60,232 nucleotides of DNA, taken from positions 1-60,232 of the forward strand of contig NZ_SLWS01000024.1 of NCBI RefSeq assembly GCF_004345645.1. Direction: 5' to 3'. Shown here piece by piece: positions 16,835 to 24,826 of this stretch. The notes beneath the pieces were generated by a model. It was not told the origin of the DNA. It ran no database searches and worked only from the letters and a program-made list of their open reading frames with translations. Position numbers and translations under genes: made by a program. The DNA comes from Actinocrispum wychmicini (lineage in GTDB: Bacteria; Actinomycetota; Actinomycetes; Mycobacteriales; Pseudonocardiaceae). Each line of letters begins with the position of its first letter. The first letter of the stretch is position 1.

Positions 16835-19285
16835 TCAACGCCGGTCGCGGGACCGTCGGACCAACGTACGAACCAGGCGGGCGCCTTCCTCCAGCGTGAT
16901 CTTCGGCAGGTACGCGCGGGTGATGGCGTTGCCGATGCTGGGCAGCGCGGCCGCGTCCGGGTAGCTCATGAACAGCGGCCGGTACTGGGGCTGGAACTTC
17001 GCCTTGAACGCCAGCAGCGACCTGAACCCGTACACCGGTTCGAGGGTCTTGCCGACCATGTCCAGCACGCGCTGCAGGGGTGGCGTGCGCTCGGCGCGGT
17101 CCAGCCTGGCGAGCGGCGCGCCGGACAGGCTGAGGAACTCCATGCCCTCGTCGCGGGCCTCGGTGGCCATGGACGCGATGAGGAACTCCATCACGCCGGT
17201 GAAGCCGTCGTGGTCGCGGCGCATGAAGTCGAGTGTCCAACCGACGACCTGCCCGTCCCGGCGGACCGGCAGCCAGCTCGTGACACCGTGCACACGGTTG
17301 TCCGCGTCGACCGCGACCATGCAGCGGACGTCGTTGTCGGCCAGTTCCTCGATGCGGCCGAGGGTGAACCCCATCTCCGGCAGGCCCTTGTCGGCCAGCC
17401 ACGCCCGGGACAATGCCCGGATCTGGTCGGTCATCCACTGTGGAGCGTCCGGGAACCGGACCGCCTCGGCGGTCACCTGCCGGGCCTCGGCCTTGTTCAG
17501 CGCGGTCCGCACGTCCTGCCACTTCTTGCCGCGGAACTGCAGGTCGGGCAACGGGATCACGGTCTCCTCGGCGACCTGGACCGAACTCCAGGTGGCGTCG
17601 GTGAGCTCGGCGCGCAGCTCGTCGCTGACGCCGTAGAAGCACGGGGTCCAGCCGTTCTCCGCGCAGAACTTCGCGAACTCGCCGGCCGCCCTGGCGCGTG
17701 CGTCCGGGGCGCCGACGGGTTCGCCGGTGGTGAGGGCGACGGACGAGATGACCCGGTACGCGATCACCGCCCGGCCGTCCGGGGTGAACCAGTAGTTGTT
17801 GCCCCGCCAGGTGATCATGTGTGACATCGACGTGCCGCCGTACTCGGCCAGCAGCGACCGGGCGCGGACCCGGTCGGCGATCCGGCTCTCCACCCTGGCC
17901 CGCAGGAACGTCAGCACACAGCCGGCGATCACGACCGTCCAGAACACCACGCCGACCCACTGGTGCAACGCCATCGCGAGCATGCCGCTCGGCACCACCG
18001 TGAGGTCGAACCCGTCCAGGTACGCGGGTGGGATGAACCTCGTCGGCAGGTCGCCCAGCAGCTGTTCGAACGACGGCGGGTGCTCGAACTGGCCGCGGGC
18101 GAGGTACCCACCGATCGAGTACGCCACCACGCAGAAGAAGAACGTGGCGCCTGTGGTCACCGCCAGCTTCCGGTAGACGCCGGCCGGTGCCTGCACGTCG
18201 AACCGTTTCTTGGTGGCCAGCAGCAGAACCAGCACCAGCAACGGTTGCAGCAGCGACACCGTGGTCCTGGTCCAGTCCTGCGACGACATCGGCGCCGGGT
18301 CGGTGAGGAAGTAGACCAGCAGGTCCATGCCGAGCAGGGCGAGGGTGGCGTTCAGGCCGGCAGCGCCCCACCAGGCGAACCGCCTGCCGCGGCGGAGGCC
18401 CTCGGCCATCACGAGCATGAGCAGCGCGGGGATGATCGACATGAACGCCGGGCCGAGCCCGGCCAGCCGCAGCGCGACCCGGGCCTGCTGGCAGGTCATG
18501 GTCAGGTTGGTGGTGACACCGGCGCACAGTTCGTCCACATCGGACGGATCGAGGTGGTCGCCGACGAGCATGACCTGGAACGCGCTCAGCGGTCCGTCCG
18601 GGGTCTGGGTCGCGGTGGCGACGAGCGGGCCGATCGCGGACACCGCCACGATCATCGCCACCAGCAGCCGGGACTCCACTCTGGACGGTGCCGTGTCCGG
18701 CTGTCGCTTGCCGCGGCCGAGCATCAACGGTCCCAGCGCGAGCCCGGCGAGGCCGGCGAACAGCCGCATGAAGTCGCCGAGCGATCCGGCGTACAGCGCG
18801 AGCATGACCATGGTGAGCACGAGCGTGAGCCGCAGCCGCCGACGCCACAGCGCGGGCAGCCGCACGCTTGCGGCGAGCGCCGCGCCGAAGGCCCCGCCGC
18901 ACGGGCTGACGACCGGGTTGGTCATCAGGTCGGCGGACCACCAGTCGCCCGCGGCGGCGCCGAGGGTGGCCACACCGACCGCGAGGATCGTGCCGAGGAC
19001 CTGCGTGATGAGGAAGACCAGCAGGGTGTAGCCGGCGCCGATCCGGCGTTCGGCCAGGCCGCACAGCAGGGCGAGGATGATGGTGGCACCGATGTACCGC
19101 GGCACGCCTTCGGCGAAGAACATCGGCGTGACCAGGCTCCACCAGCCGCCGCGGGCGATCAGGTCGCCGCTGACGCCGACCCGGTCGACCAGGTCGGCCG
19201 GGCCGAAGCCGGTGGCCGCGCCGGTGATCCAGAAGGCCAGGACCATCGCGACGGTGGCCGGGTTCCGGCGCAGTTGCGTGATCAC
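16835..19285 (-). CDS. Rhomboid-like membrane domain fused to lysyl-phosphatidylglycerol synthase domain
   Basis: The 816-residue protein has two parts. The N-terminal half has many membrane helices and starts like a rhomboid (RGGWWSLVTPMFF at about 45-57, AERRIG at 78-83). The usual catalytic GxSG is replaced by SPCGGAFG (127-134), so protease activity is unlikely. From about residue 480 comes the DUF2156/LPG_synthase_C domain of MprF-type enzymes, which moves an aminoacyl group from tRNA to phosphatidylglycerol at the membrane, lowering surface charge and raising resistance to cationic peptides. It starts with GTG overlapping the esterase stop by 4 bp. Confidence 0.85.
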   Translation of the reverse strand: MITQLRRNPATVAMVLAFWITGAATGFGPADLVDRVGVSGDLIARGGWWSLVTPMFFAEGVPRYIGATIILALLCGLAERRIGAGYTLLVFLITQVLGTILAVGVATLGAAAGDWWSADLMTNPVVSPCGGAFGAALAASVRLPALWRRRLRLTLVLTMVMLALYAGSLGDFMRLFAGLAGLALGPLMLGRGKRQPDTAPSRVESRLLVAMIVAVSAIGPLVATATQTPDGPLSAFQVMLVGDHLDPSDVDELCAGVTTNLTMTCQQARVALRLAGLGPAFMSIIPALLMLVMAEGLRRGRRFAWWGAAGLNATLALLGMDLLVYFLTDPAPMSSQDWTRTTVSLLQPLLVLVLLLATKKRFDVQAPAGVYRKLAVTTGATFFFCVVAYSIGGYLARGQFEHPPSFEQLLGDLPTRFIPPAYLDGFDLTVVPSGMLAMALHQWVGVVFWTVVIAGCVLTFLRARVESRIADRVRARSLLAEYGGTSMSHMITWRGNNYWFTPDGRAVIAYRVISSVALTTGEPVGAPDARARAAGEFAKFCAENGWTPCFYGVSDELRAELTDATWSSVQVAEETVIPLPDLQFRGKKWQDVRTALNKAEARQVTAEAVRFPDAPQWMTDQIRALSRAWLADKGLPEMGFTLGRIEELADNDVRCMVAVDADNRVHGVTSWLPVRRDGQVVGWTLDFMRRDHDGFTGVMEFLIASMATEARDEGMEFLSLSGAPLARLDRAERTPPLQRVLDMVGKTLEPVYGFRSLLAFKAKFQPQYRPLFMSYPDAAALPSIGNAITRAYLPKITLEEGARLVRTLVRRSRDRR

Positions 19286-20529
19286 GCGGTCACCAGGCCC
19301 ATCCGTGCGGCGAGCCAGTCCATCGAGGCGTCCAGGCCGCCCGACCAGCCGCGCCAGTCGTGGCCGCCGGTGACCTCACGCGACTGCACGTCCATGCCGG
19401 CGCGCCGGCTCAGGTCGAGCATCTTGCGCTGCTGCGGCTTGAACTGCTTGTCGAAGATCCCCACGGTGAACACGCCCGCGGTGCCCGGGAACCGGCCGGT
19501 GGCCAGCAGGTCGGCCGGGTTGATCCGGCGGAACGCGGCCTCGTCGCCGCCGAAGCCTTCCCTGATGGTGCGCTCGCGGCTGCCCAGGGTCGGCTCCTCC
19601 TGGCCGGAGATGTCGACGAAGAGCGGGTAGACGTCCGGGTGGCGCAGGGCCAGCTGCAGCGAGCACGTGCCGCCGTAGGAGAAGCCGGCGACCGCCCACC
19701 GGTTCGGGACGACCTGGAGGTTCTGCCGGATCCAGGCCGGGACGTCCTTGGTCAGGTACGTCTCGGCGTTGCCTGCCTTGGTGTCCGCGCACAACGGGTT
19801 GTTCATGCCGCCGCCGGTGGCGTCCGGGATGACGACAATCGGCGCCACGCCGTTGTGGGTGGCGGCGAACCGGTCCATGATGTCGGCGACCTGGCCGCCG
19901 TTGACCCAGTCCTGCGGCGCGCCCGGCTGGCCGGGGATGAGCACCAGCACAGGCAGCGATGGTCGCGGCACGGCCTGGTACGCCGGCGGCACGTAGAGGT
20001 AGGCGTTGCGGGCCGGGAACTTCGACTCCGGCGACGGGATCGCGACCTGGGTGACCGCGCCGTGCGCCGGCATGATCGGGGCGGGGACGTTGATGCTGGC
20101 GAAGGCCACCTCGTTGGGCGGCGGCATGCCGAGCGCGGCCCGCAGGGTGGGGTAGTAGCCGTAGACGGCGTTGATCTTGATGGTGGCCGTGCCGATCACC
20201 AGGAGGACCGCGAGGACCGCGGTACCGCGGCGCCACCACCGGATCCGGGGCATGCCGGCGATCGCGAGGCCGATGGCGAACACGGCCGCCCCGACCCAGT
20301 ACAGCACCCGCAGCGGCAGCGCGTCCGGGAACGGCTGCCAGAGGTCGTCGACCACCCAGTTGAGCCCCACTGTCACCAGCACGCTCACCCCGGCCACGAA
20401 CGGCACCACCCGCAACCACCACCTGCGGTCCCGTCTGACCAGCAGCGACAGCCCAGCCACCGCCCCGAGCGCGGTCAGCACCGCGGGCACGGGGCCGTGC
20501 ACCAGCTCCCAGTCCAAGATCTCGCCCAT
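19282..20529 (-). CDS. Membrane-anchored alpha/beta-hydrolase (putative esterase, Ag85-like fold)
   Basis: The 415-residue protein starts with about four membrane helices (to about residue 130). An alpha/beta-hydrolase domain of the putative esterase/antigen-85 family follows, with nucleophile elbow GFSYGG and a late catalytic histidine in GGHDWRGW. The active domain should face the outside. I chose ATG 20529 because GGGGGGA lies just upstream. It is the first gene of a minus-strand operon with the lysyl-phosphatidylglycerol synthase fusion, so it may also act on envelope lipids. It is divergent from the peptide/ThiF/M50 locus; the 278 bp between holds a hairpin at 20611-20633 but no other gene. 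Confidence 0.85.
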   Translation of the reverse strand: MGEILDWELVHGPVPAVLTALGAVAGLSLLVRRDRRWWLRVVPFVAGVSVLVTVGLNWVVDDLWQPFPDALPLRVLYWVGAAVFAIGLAIAGMPRIRWWRRGTAVLAVLLVIGTATIKINAVYGYYPTLRAALGMPPPNEVAFASINVPAPIMPAHGAVTQVAIPSPESKFPARNAYLYVPPAYQAVPRPSLPVLVLIPGQPGAPQDWVNGGQVADIMDRFAATHNGVAPIVVIPDATGGGMNNPLCADTKAGNAETYLTKDVPAWIRQNLQVVPNRWAVAGFSYGGTCSLQLALRHPDVYPLFVDISGQEEPTLGSRERTIREGFGGDEAAFRRINPADLLATGRFPGTAGVFTVGIFDKQFKPQQRKMLDLSRRAGMDVQSREVTGGHDWRGWSGGLDASMDWLAARMGLVTA

Positions 20530-20791
20530 CTGTGTCCCATCCCCCCAGGCAACCCTCACCTGGAGGACGCCACACCCGCCCGATGAGTTGCGTCCCGGAC
20601 ACACCGGACACGGCGGCCGGTACCGGACCGCCGTCCGACGGCGACGATAACACGCATTTGTGGGAAATGGGATTTGTGCCGGATTTTAGGGCCGTCCGAT
20701 CGTGCAGGAGTCTCGGCGTAATGGGTGTCCGGTAGATCTTCGGCGACTGTCGCATATCGGCCCCGGGTAGCGTCATTCGAGTCACGACCAC

Positions 20792-20802
20792 AAAGGAGGT
20801 GA
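20792..20802 (+). promoter_or_regulatory. Ideal ribosome binding site for the small peptide gene
   Basis: AAAGGAGGTGA is a full complement of the 16S rRNA 3' end. It is placed 5 nt before GTG 20808 (GGAGG to start: 8 nt). It is the strongest ribosome binding site I saw in the window and decides that the 24-codon ORF is translated, probably at high level. Confidence 0.9.
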
Positions 20803-20807
20803 ATATC

Positions 20808-20882
20808 GTGAAGATCACGGTGAAAAAGGTGGAGCGTATCGAGGCGACGCAGCGGCACCAGACCGAGAACGAACTCGCCTGA
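20808..20882 (+). CDS. 24-residue putative RiPP precursor peptide
   Basis: The ORF encodes 24 residues, starting MKITVKKVERIEATQ and ending RHQTENELA. It has no Cys, Ser, Gly, Pro or aromatic residue, so thioether and azole chemistries are unlikely. The beta-prone, Lys-rich N-terminal half could be the leader bound by an RRE domain, and the polar C-terminal half, with Glu-Asn-Glu, the core. It begins with GTG behind an ideal ribosome binding site and is followed by a hairpin and the ThiF-like gene. That gene order is typical of RiPP precursors. The product is unknown, and being a precursor is inferred from context. Confidence 0.72.
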   Translation: MKITVKKVERIEATQRHQTENELA

Positions 20883-20894
20883 CAACCTTTTCCA

Positions 20895-20929
20895 CCGCCC
20901 CTGGTGTGTCCTTCGACCGCCAGGGGCGG
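20895..20929 (+). terminator. Attenuator-like hairpin between the peptide and ThiF genes
   Basis: CCGCCCCTGG (20895-20904) pairs perfectly with CCAGGGGCGG (20920-20929) around a 15-nt loop. No T-run follows. It lies 12 bp after the peptide stop and 20 bp before the enzyme start. It probably stops part of the transcripts, or shields the 3' end of the short peptide mRNA, so that peptide is made in excess over enzymes. Confidence 0.75.
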
Positions 20930-20949
20930 GTCATCGGCAGGAGATGCGC

Positions 20950-22020
20950 ATGATTCCCCGCCTGAAATCACTTCAGGTCGAATCCGTGGCCGGCGGCGTC
21001 ATCATTCACCGGCGCGCGCTGGAGCGAACGCACCTGGCGGACGCCGAAGGCAGCGTCGCCGTGTTGCTGAGACTGCTGCGCGAAGGCACTCGCACCGAGG
21101 ACGAACTCGTGCCGGCGATGGCGGCCGAGGGATTCCAGGTCCCCCGGGACGACATCGCCGCCGCACTGGCCCAGTTCGACGAGTGGCGGATCCTGGAACG
21201 GGCCGGCGACGACGACACGCTGACCCCGGCGGTCCGGGAGCGCCACCAGAGCAATCTCCGGTTCTACGACGTCTCCGCCGACCTCACGGTGAGCAGCGCC
21301 GACCAGCACCGGGCGGTCGCGTCGGCGCGGGTGCTGCTGCTCGGCGCCGGCGGCCTCGGGTCGGGGATCCTGCAGTCGTTCGTCGGCCTGGGCGTCGGCC
21401 ACGTCACCCTGGTCGACTTCGACACCGTCGAGATCAAGAACCTGGCCAGGCAGTTCGCGTACGGCCTCGCCGCGGTCGGCCGGCGCAAGGTCGACGCGGC
21501 CAAGGCGTGGGCGGCGGCCTACTCGGGCGGAACCGTCGTCGACGCTGTGCACCGGCGCGTCGAGGACGTCGTCGCGATCCAGGAGCTGGCGACCGGGCAC
21601 GACGTGGTGGTCTGCGCGGTCGACACCCCGGGCAACGTACAGCTGCTGGTCAACGAGGCCTGCTGTGACCTGGGCATCCCGTTCGTGGCCGGCGGGCTGG
21701 CGTACTCCAGCCTGGTCTACTGGTCGGTCCAACCCGGCACATCGGCCTGCCGGCAGTGCCTGGAGCTGCGTCGTGCCGAGGAGCCGGCTGCCGAGGGCGC
21801 CGGTCCGCTGTTCGACAGCCAGCCGGTGAACCGGGCGACCGGACCGGTGGTGCAGGTGCTGTCCGGGCTGATGGCGATGGAGGCGATGCGATTCGTCCGG
21901 CGGACTGAGGCCCCGGTCGCCCTGGCCTGCTACCACGTGCTGCAGCTCGCCGACGACATGACCACGTCCCGTGATCCGTGGCAACGGCACCCGGACTGCC
22001 CATGGTGCGCCCGGCGATGA
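20950..22020 (+). CDS. ThiF/E1-like adenylating enzyme with N-terminal RRE-like domain
   Basis: The 356-residue protein has a winged-helix-like N-terminal region (about 1-85) like the RiPP recognition elements fused to ThiF-type enzymes. An E1-like domain follows: nucleotide loop GAGGLG (132-137), Asp156 in DFDTVEIKNLARQ, Arg167-Gln168, Asp225 in VVCAVDTPGN. Cysteines 267, 270, 350 and 353 form two CxxC pairs that should bind structural zinc. E1-like enzymes activate a carboxylate with ATP; the likely substrate is a Glu or Asn side chain or the C-terminus of the upstream peptide. AGGAG sits 6 nt before ATG 20950, favouring it over ATG 20944. The end overlaps the M50 gene (ATGA). Confidence 0.88.
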   Translation: MIPRLKSLQVESVAGGVIIHRRALERTHLADAEGSVAVLLRLLREGTRTEDELVPAMAAEGFQVPRDDIAAALAQFDEWRILERAGDDDTLTPAVRERHQSNLRFYDVSADLTVSSADQHRAVASARVLLLGAGGLGSGILQSFVGLGVGHVTLVDFDTVEIKNLARQFAYGLAAVGRRKVDAAKAWAAAYSGGTVVDAVHRRVEDVVAIQELATGHDVVVCAVDTPGNVQLLVNEACCDLGIPFVAGGLAYSSLVYWSVQPGTSACRQCLELRRAEEPAAEGAGPLFDSQPVNRATGPVVQVLSGLMAMEAMRFVRRTEAPVALACYHVLQLADDMTTSRDPWQRHPDCPWCARR

Positions 22021-23198
22021 CGGCGAACCGCTACCAGGCGCTCACGGTCGTGCCGGACGCGGAGGGGTACATCCTGGGCCGTCGGGGCGCCGACGACTTC
22101 GTGGCCGTGCCGGAGATCGGTGGCCAGGTCATCCTGTGGTTACAGGCCGGCGTGGCCGTGGACGACTGTGCGGCACGCGCGAGCGAGGCCGTCGGCCAGG
22201 ACGTCGACGTCGCCGACTTCCTGGCCGACCTGACCGCGGCCGGGATCCTGACCGAGGACGCCGAGCCACCGCCCCCGGAGAGACCACCGCCGGGGCACCG
22301 GATCGGCCGGGTGTTCTTCGGCCCGGTCGCGCTGGGCATCCAGGCGGCCCTGGTCGTGGCCGGGATCGTGCTGCTGGTGTCGGATCCGGCGCTGCGGCCG
22401 AGCTACCACGACGGCGTGCCGTTCGCGGTGCCGCTGGTGAGCATCTTCACCGTCACGACCGTGTCCCTGATTCTGACGATCATCCACGAGCTGGCGCACA
22501 AGCTGGCCGCCGCGTGGCTCGGGGTGTACGGCCGGATCTCGTTCGGCCGACGGCTGTTCTTCCTCGTGGCGCAGACCGACGTGACCGGTCTCTGGGTCCT
22601 GCCGCGCTGGAAACGGGTCATTCCACTGGTCGCCGGGATGCTGGTCGACGGCGCGATCGCGGCCGCGTTTCTCATTCTCCAGGAGACGGCCGGAAATCTC
22701 GGTTCGCCGACGACCGAGATTGTGCGCGCTGCTGTTCTCGTCAATGTCGGCGGCATCATCGGACAGCTCGAAGTGTATATGCGCACCGATTTCTACGCGG
22801 TTTTCCTGGTAGTGACCGGGCGCAAGAATCTGTGGGCGATGAAAGGGGCGGTCGCCCGGCGGCTGATCCGGCGTCCGTCGGCGGAGGATGCCGAACTTCT
22901 CGCCGCGGCCGGCCCGAAGGACATCTTCTGGGCGCGGTTCTACCTTGTGCTCTACCTTCCGGGTGTCGCCGTCGCCACCTGGTATTTCGTGGTGTTCCGG
23001 CTCCAGGCGATGGTCAGCATGCTGCGCCTGTCGTGGGCGGCGCTCGATGGGGGTGTGTGGTCGGCCGCCGGCGGTGTGCTGGCGATCGTGCTGATCGTGG
23101 TGCCGACCGGGATCGGGCTGCTCGGCGCCGGCAGGTCGGCGGTGCGGACGGTCCGGGAGCTGGCCCGGGTCAGTTCATCACCCGGCGGATCACGGTGA
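22017..23198 (+). CDS. PqqD-like domain fused to M50-type membrane zinc metallopeptidase
   Basis: The 393-residue protein begins with a PqqD-like region (about 1-80: a beta-hairpin VVPDAEGYILGRR, then helices ending FLADLTAAGIL). A Pro-rich linker (about 83-92) leads to several membrane helices. HELAH at residues 157-161 is the HExxH zinc site of M50 (site-2-protease-like) peptidases, and Asp211 in MLVDGA may be the third ligand. Such membrane enzymes occur in peptide clusters, where they may cleave the leader or act in export. The start ATG 22017 overlaps the ThiF stop by 4 bp. The 3' end overlaps the convergent NlpC/P60 gene by 29 bp. Confidence 0.85.
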   Translation: MTANRYQALTVVPDAEGYILGRRGADDFVAVPEIGGQVILWLQAGVAVDDCAARASEAVGQDVDVADFLADLTAAGILTEDAEPPPPERPPPGHRIGRVFFGPVALGIQAALVVAGIVLLVSDPALRPSYHDGVPFAVPLVSIFTVTTVSLILTIIHELAHKLAAAWLGVYGRISFGRRLFFLVAQTDVTGLWVLPRWKRVIPLVAGMLVDGAIAAAFLILQETAGNLGSPTTEIVRAAVLVNVGGIIGQLEVYMRTDFYAVFLVVTGRKNLWAMKGAVARRLIRRPSAEDAELLAAAGPKDIFWARFYLVLYLPGVAVATWYFVVFRLQAMVSMLRLSWAALDGGVWSAAGGVLAIVLIVVPTGIGLLGAGRSAVRTVRELARVSSSPGGSR

Positions 23199-24231
23199 TC
23201 GGGCCGATGGCGTCGATGTTGGACACCCGGATGTTCTGGCCGACGTCCGGCGCGTGCACCGCGCGCTTGTTGTCGATCGCCATGGCCACGTGGTGCACCG
23301 GGCTGTAGTAGAAGATCATGTCGCCGGCGCGGACGTCCGCCCGGTTGATGGCCTGGCCGACCGTTGACTGCTCGATCGACACGCGGGGCAACTGTAAGCC
23401 GCCCGCGCGGTACGCGGCCTGCATCAGGCCCGAGCAGTCGAAGGCCTGCGGTCCGGTCCCGCCCCACAGGTACGGCAGGCCGAGCTTGCTGAGGGCGAAC
23501 TTGACGACCTCGCCGAGGTTGCCCTTGGGGACCACCGCGCCCGACCCGTTGTCGGGGGTGTCCTGCAGGATGGCCTTCTGCTGCGGGGTGAGGCTGTCCA
23601 GGGTGGCCTTCACCGCGGCGATCTGCTTGGTCAGCTCGTCGCGCTGGCGGGTCACCTGCTGCTCGGTGGCGGACACGGCCGCCTCGGACCGGCGGGCCTC
23701 GATCTCGGCCGCGGTGGCGTCCCGAGCCGCCTTCTCCGCGTCGGCGATCGCGACCTTCCCCTGCTCCGCGGCGGACCCGCTCATCTGCGAGGCCATGCTC
23801 GAGGCCTGCATCTTGGCGATCACGTCGGCCTGGCTGGAGCTGTTCAGGAACGCGGACATGGCGTTCAGGTCGCCGCTCGACTGGATCAGCGCGTCCAGCC
23901 GGGACTGGTCGTCCTGCGCCTGGGAGGCCCGGCCGCGGGCGACGTCGGCCGCCGTGCGGGCCGCCTGGGCCCGTACGGCCGCGGCCTGGGAGTCCGTCCG
24001 CTTGCCCTGGAGGTTCTCCTGAACGAGCAGGAGTTCCTCGTTGACGCGTTCGGCCTGGTTGGACAGGTCGTAGTAGCGACCAAGCAGACCGGCCACGGTG
24101 GTCGGCGGTTGCTCGACGGCCGCTGAGGCGGTGGCGTTGACCAGGCCCGCGATCAGCGCGCTGAGCGCGGCAAGCACGATTTTGCGTACCAGGGCGCCTC
24201 GCCAGCCACCCGATCGCACCAACCTGCTCAC
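23170..24231 (-). CDS. Secreted NlpC/P60 peptidoglycan endopeptidase (RipA-like)
   Basis: The 353-residue protein has a signal peptide ending at TASA-AVE (about residue 37). A long coiled-coil (about 45-210) follows, then an NlpC/P60 domain with catalytic Cys266 in FDCSGLMQAAYR and His in HHVAMAID. The pattern matches RipA/CwlO-type hydrolases, which cut peptide stems in peptidoglycan during growth and division; the coiled coil usually controls access. GTG 24231 follows GAGGGGGA. It converges on the M50 gene and overlaps it by 29 bp. Confidence 0.92.
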   Translation of the reverse strand: MSRLVRSGGWRGALVRKIVLAALSALIAGLVNATASAAVEQPPTTVAGLLGRYYDLSNQAERVNEELLLVQENLQGKRTDSQAAAVRAQAARTAADVARGRASQAQDDQSRLDALIQSSGDLNAMSAFLNSSSQADVIAKMQASSMASQMSGSAAEQGKVAIADAEKAARDATAAEIEARRSEAAVSATEQQVTRQRDELTKQIAAVKATLDSLTPQQKAILQDTPDNGSGAVVPKGNLGEVVKFALSKLGLPYLWGGTGPQAFDCSGLMQAAYRAGGLQLPRVSIEQSTVGQAINRADVRAGDMIFYYSPVHHVAMAIDNKRAVHAPDVGQNIRVSNIDAIGPITVIRRVMN

Positions 24232-24316
24232 TCGTCCCCCTCGCCTCGTCCAGTCCCGTCGGCCATTGTTCCCGATCTTGACGGCCCGCTGTACCGACTT
24301 CTGGACGAACAGAGTG

Positions 24317-24793
24317 TCAGAAGTGAGCTGTCCTCGGTGTGAAGTGGATCGGGAACCCGGTGCCGTCATACACGTGAACGCTGCGCGGATCCAGGCGCAA
24401 CGGTGTGAAGGCGGCGTCGGCGGCCCCGTCCGGGATGAATCCACTCAGGTCGTAGCCACGGGGCGGCGGCGTGGTCATGAACAGGTCCCAAACGCGGGAT
24501 TTCGTTTCGACGTCCTGCACCCAGGACGCCACGCACTCGGCCAACACCACCCGCTGGTCCGGACTCCAGTACGACACCGCCACGTTCGGGTTGGCCGCGA
24601 GATGCCGGGCCTTGACCGGGGTCCGGCCGGTGACCACCCAGCCCACCGGCCGCCCGTCGACGATCTCCCACAGCGGGTGCAGAATTCGCGACCGCGGCCG
24701 GCCGGCGTCGTCGACCGTGGTCACGCTGCACCAGATCACGTCGTCGGTGATCCGGACGAAGTCGTCCCGCAACGCCTCGAACAGCTCGGCCAT
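24317..24793 (-). CDS. Pyridoxamine-5'-phosphate-oxidase-like flavin/F420 protein
   Basis: The 158-residue protein has the split-barrel pattern of the PNPOx-like family: GRPRSRILHPLWE near residue 31, TGRTPVKARHLAANPNVAVS near residues 55-74 and a C-terminal TPLRLDPRSVHVYD strand. Members bind FMN, F420 or heme and reduce small molecules. The substrate is unknown. It has normal length for the family and stands alone. Confidence 0.82.
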   Translation of the reverse strand: MAELFEALRDDFVRITDDVIWCSVTTVDDAGRPRSRILHPLWEIVDGRPVGWVVTGRTPVKARHLAANPNVAVSYWSPDQRVVLAECVASWVQDVETKSRVWDLFMTTPPPRGYDLSGFIPDGAADAAFTPLRLDPRSVHVYDGTGFPIHFTPRTAHF

Positions 24794-24826
24794 CCGGCAG
24801 CCCCTTTCCCTGATATGCGAATGTGC

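Noticed and set aside
15288..19142. A very long minus-strand open frame of 1284 codons.
   Set aside because: Only its last 509 codons form a protein family (the aldehyde dehydrogenase). The rest runs in the wrong frame through the lipid synthase gene and is Arg/His-rich nonsense.
20611..20633. Palindromic hairpin upstream of the peptide gene as an operator or riboswitch.
   Set aside because: It is a G+C-only stem with a bulge, about 170 bp from the peptide start; nothing connects it to regulation.
20739..20773. A promoter for the peptide gene.
   Set aside because: TAGCGT could be a -10 box, but no -35 box at proper spacing is convincing, so I did not list it.
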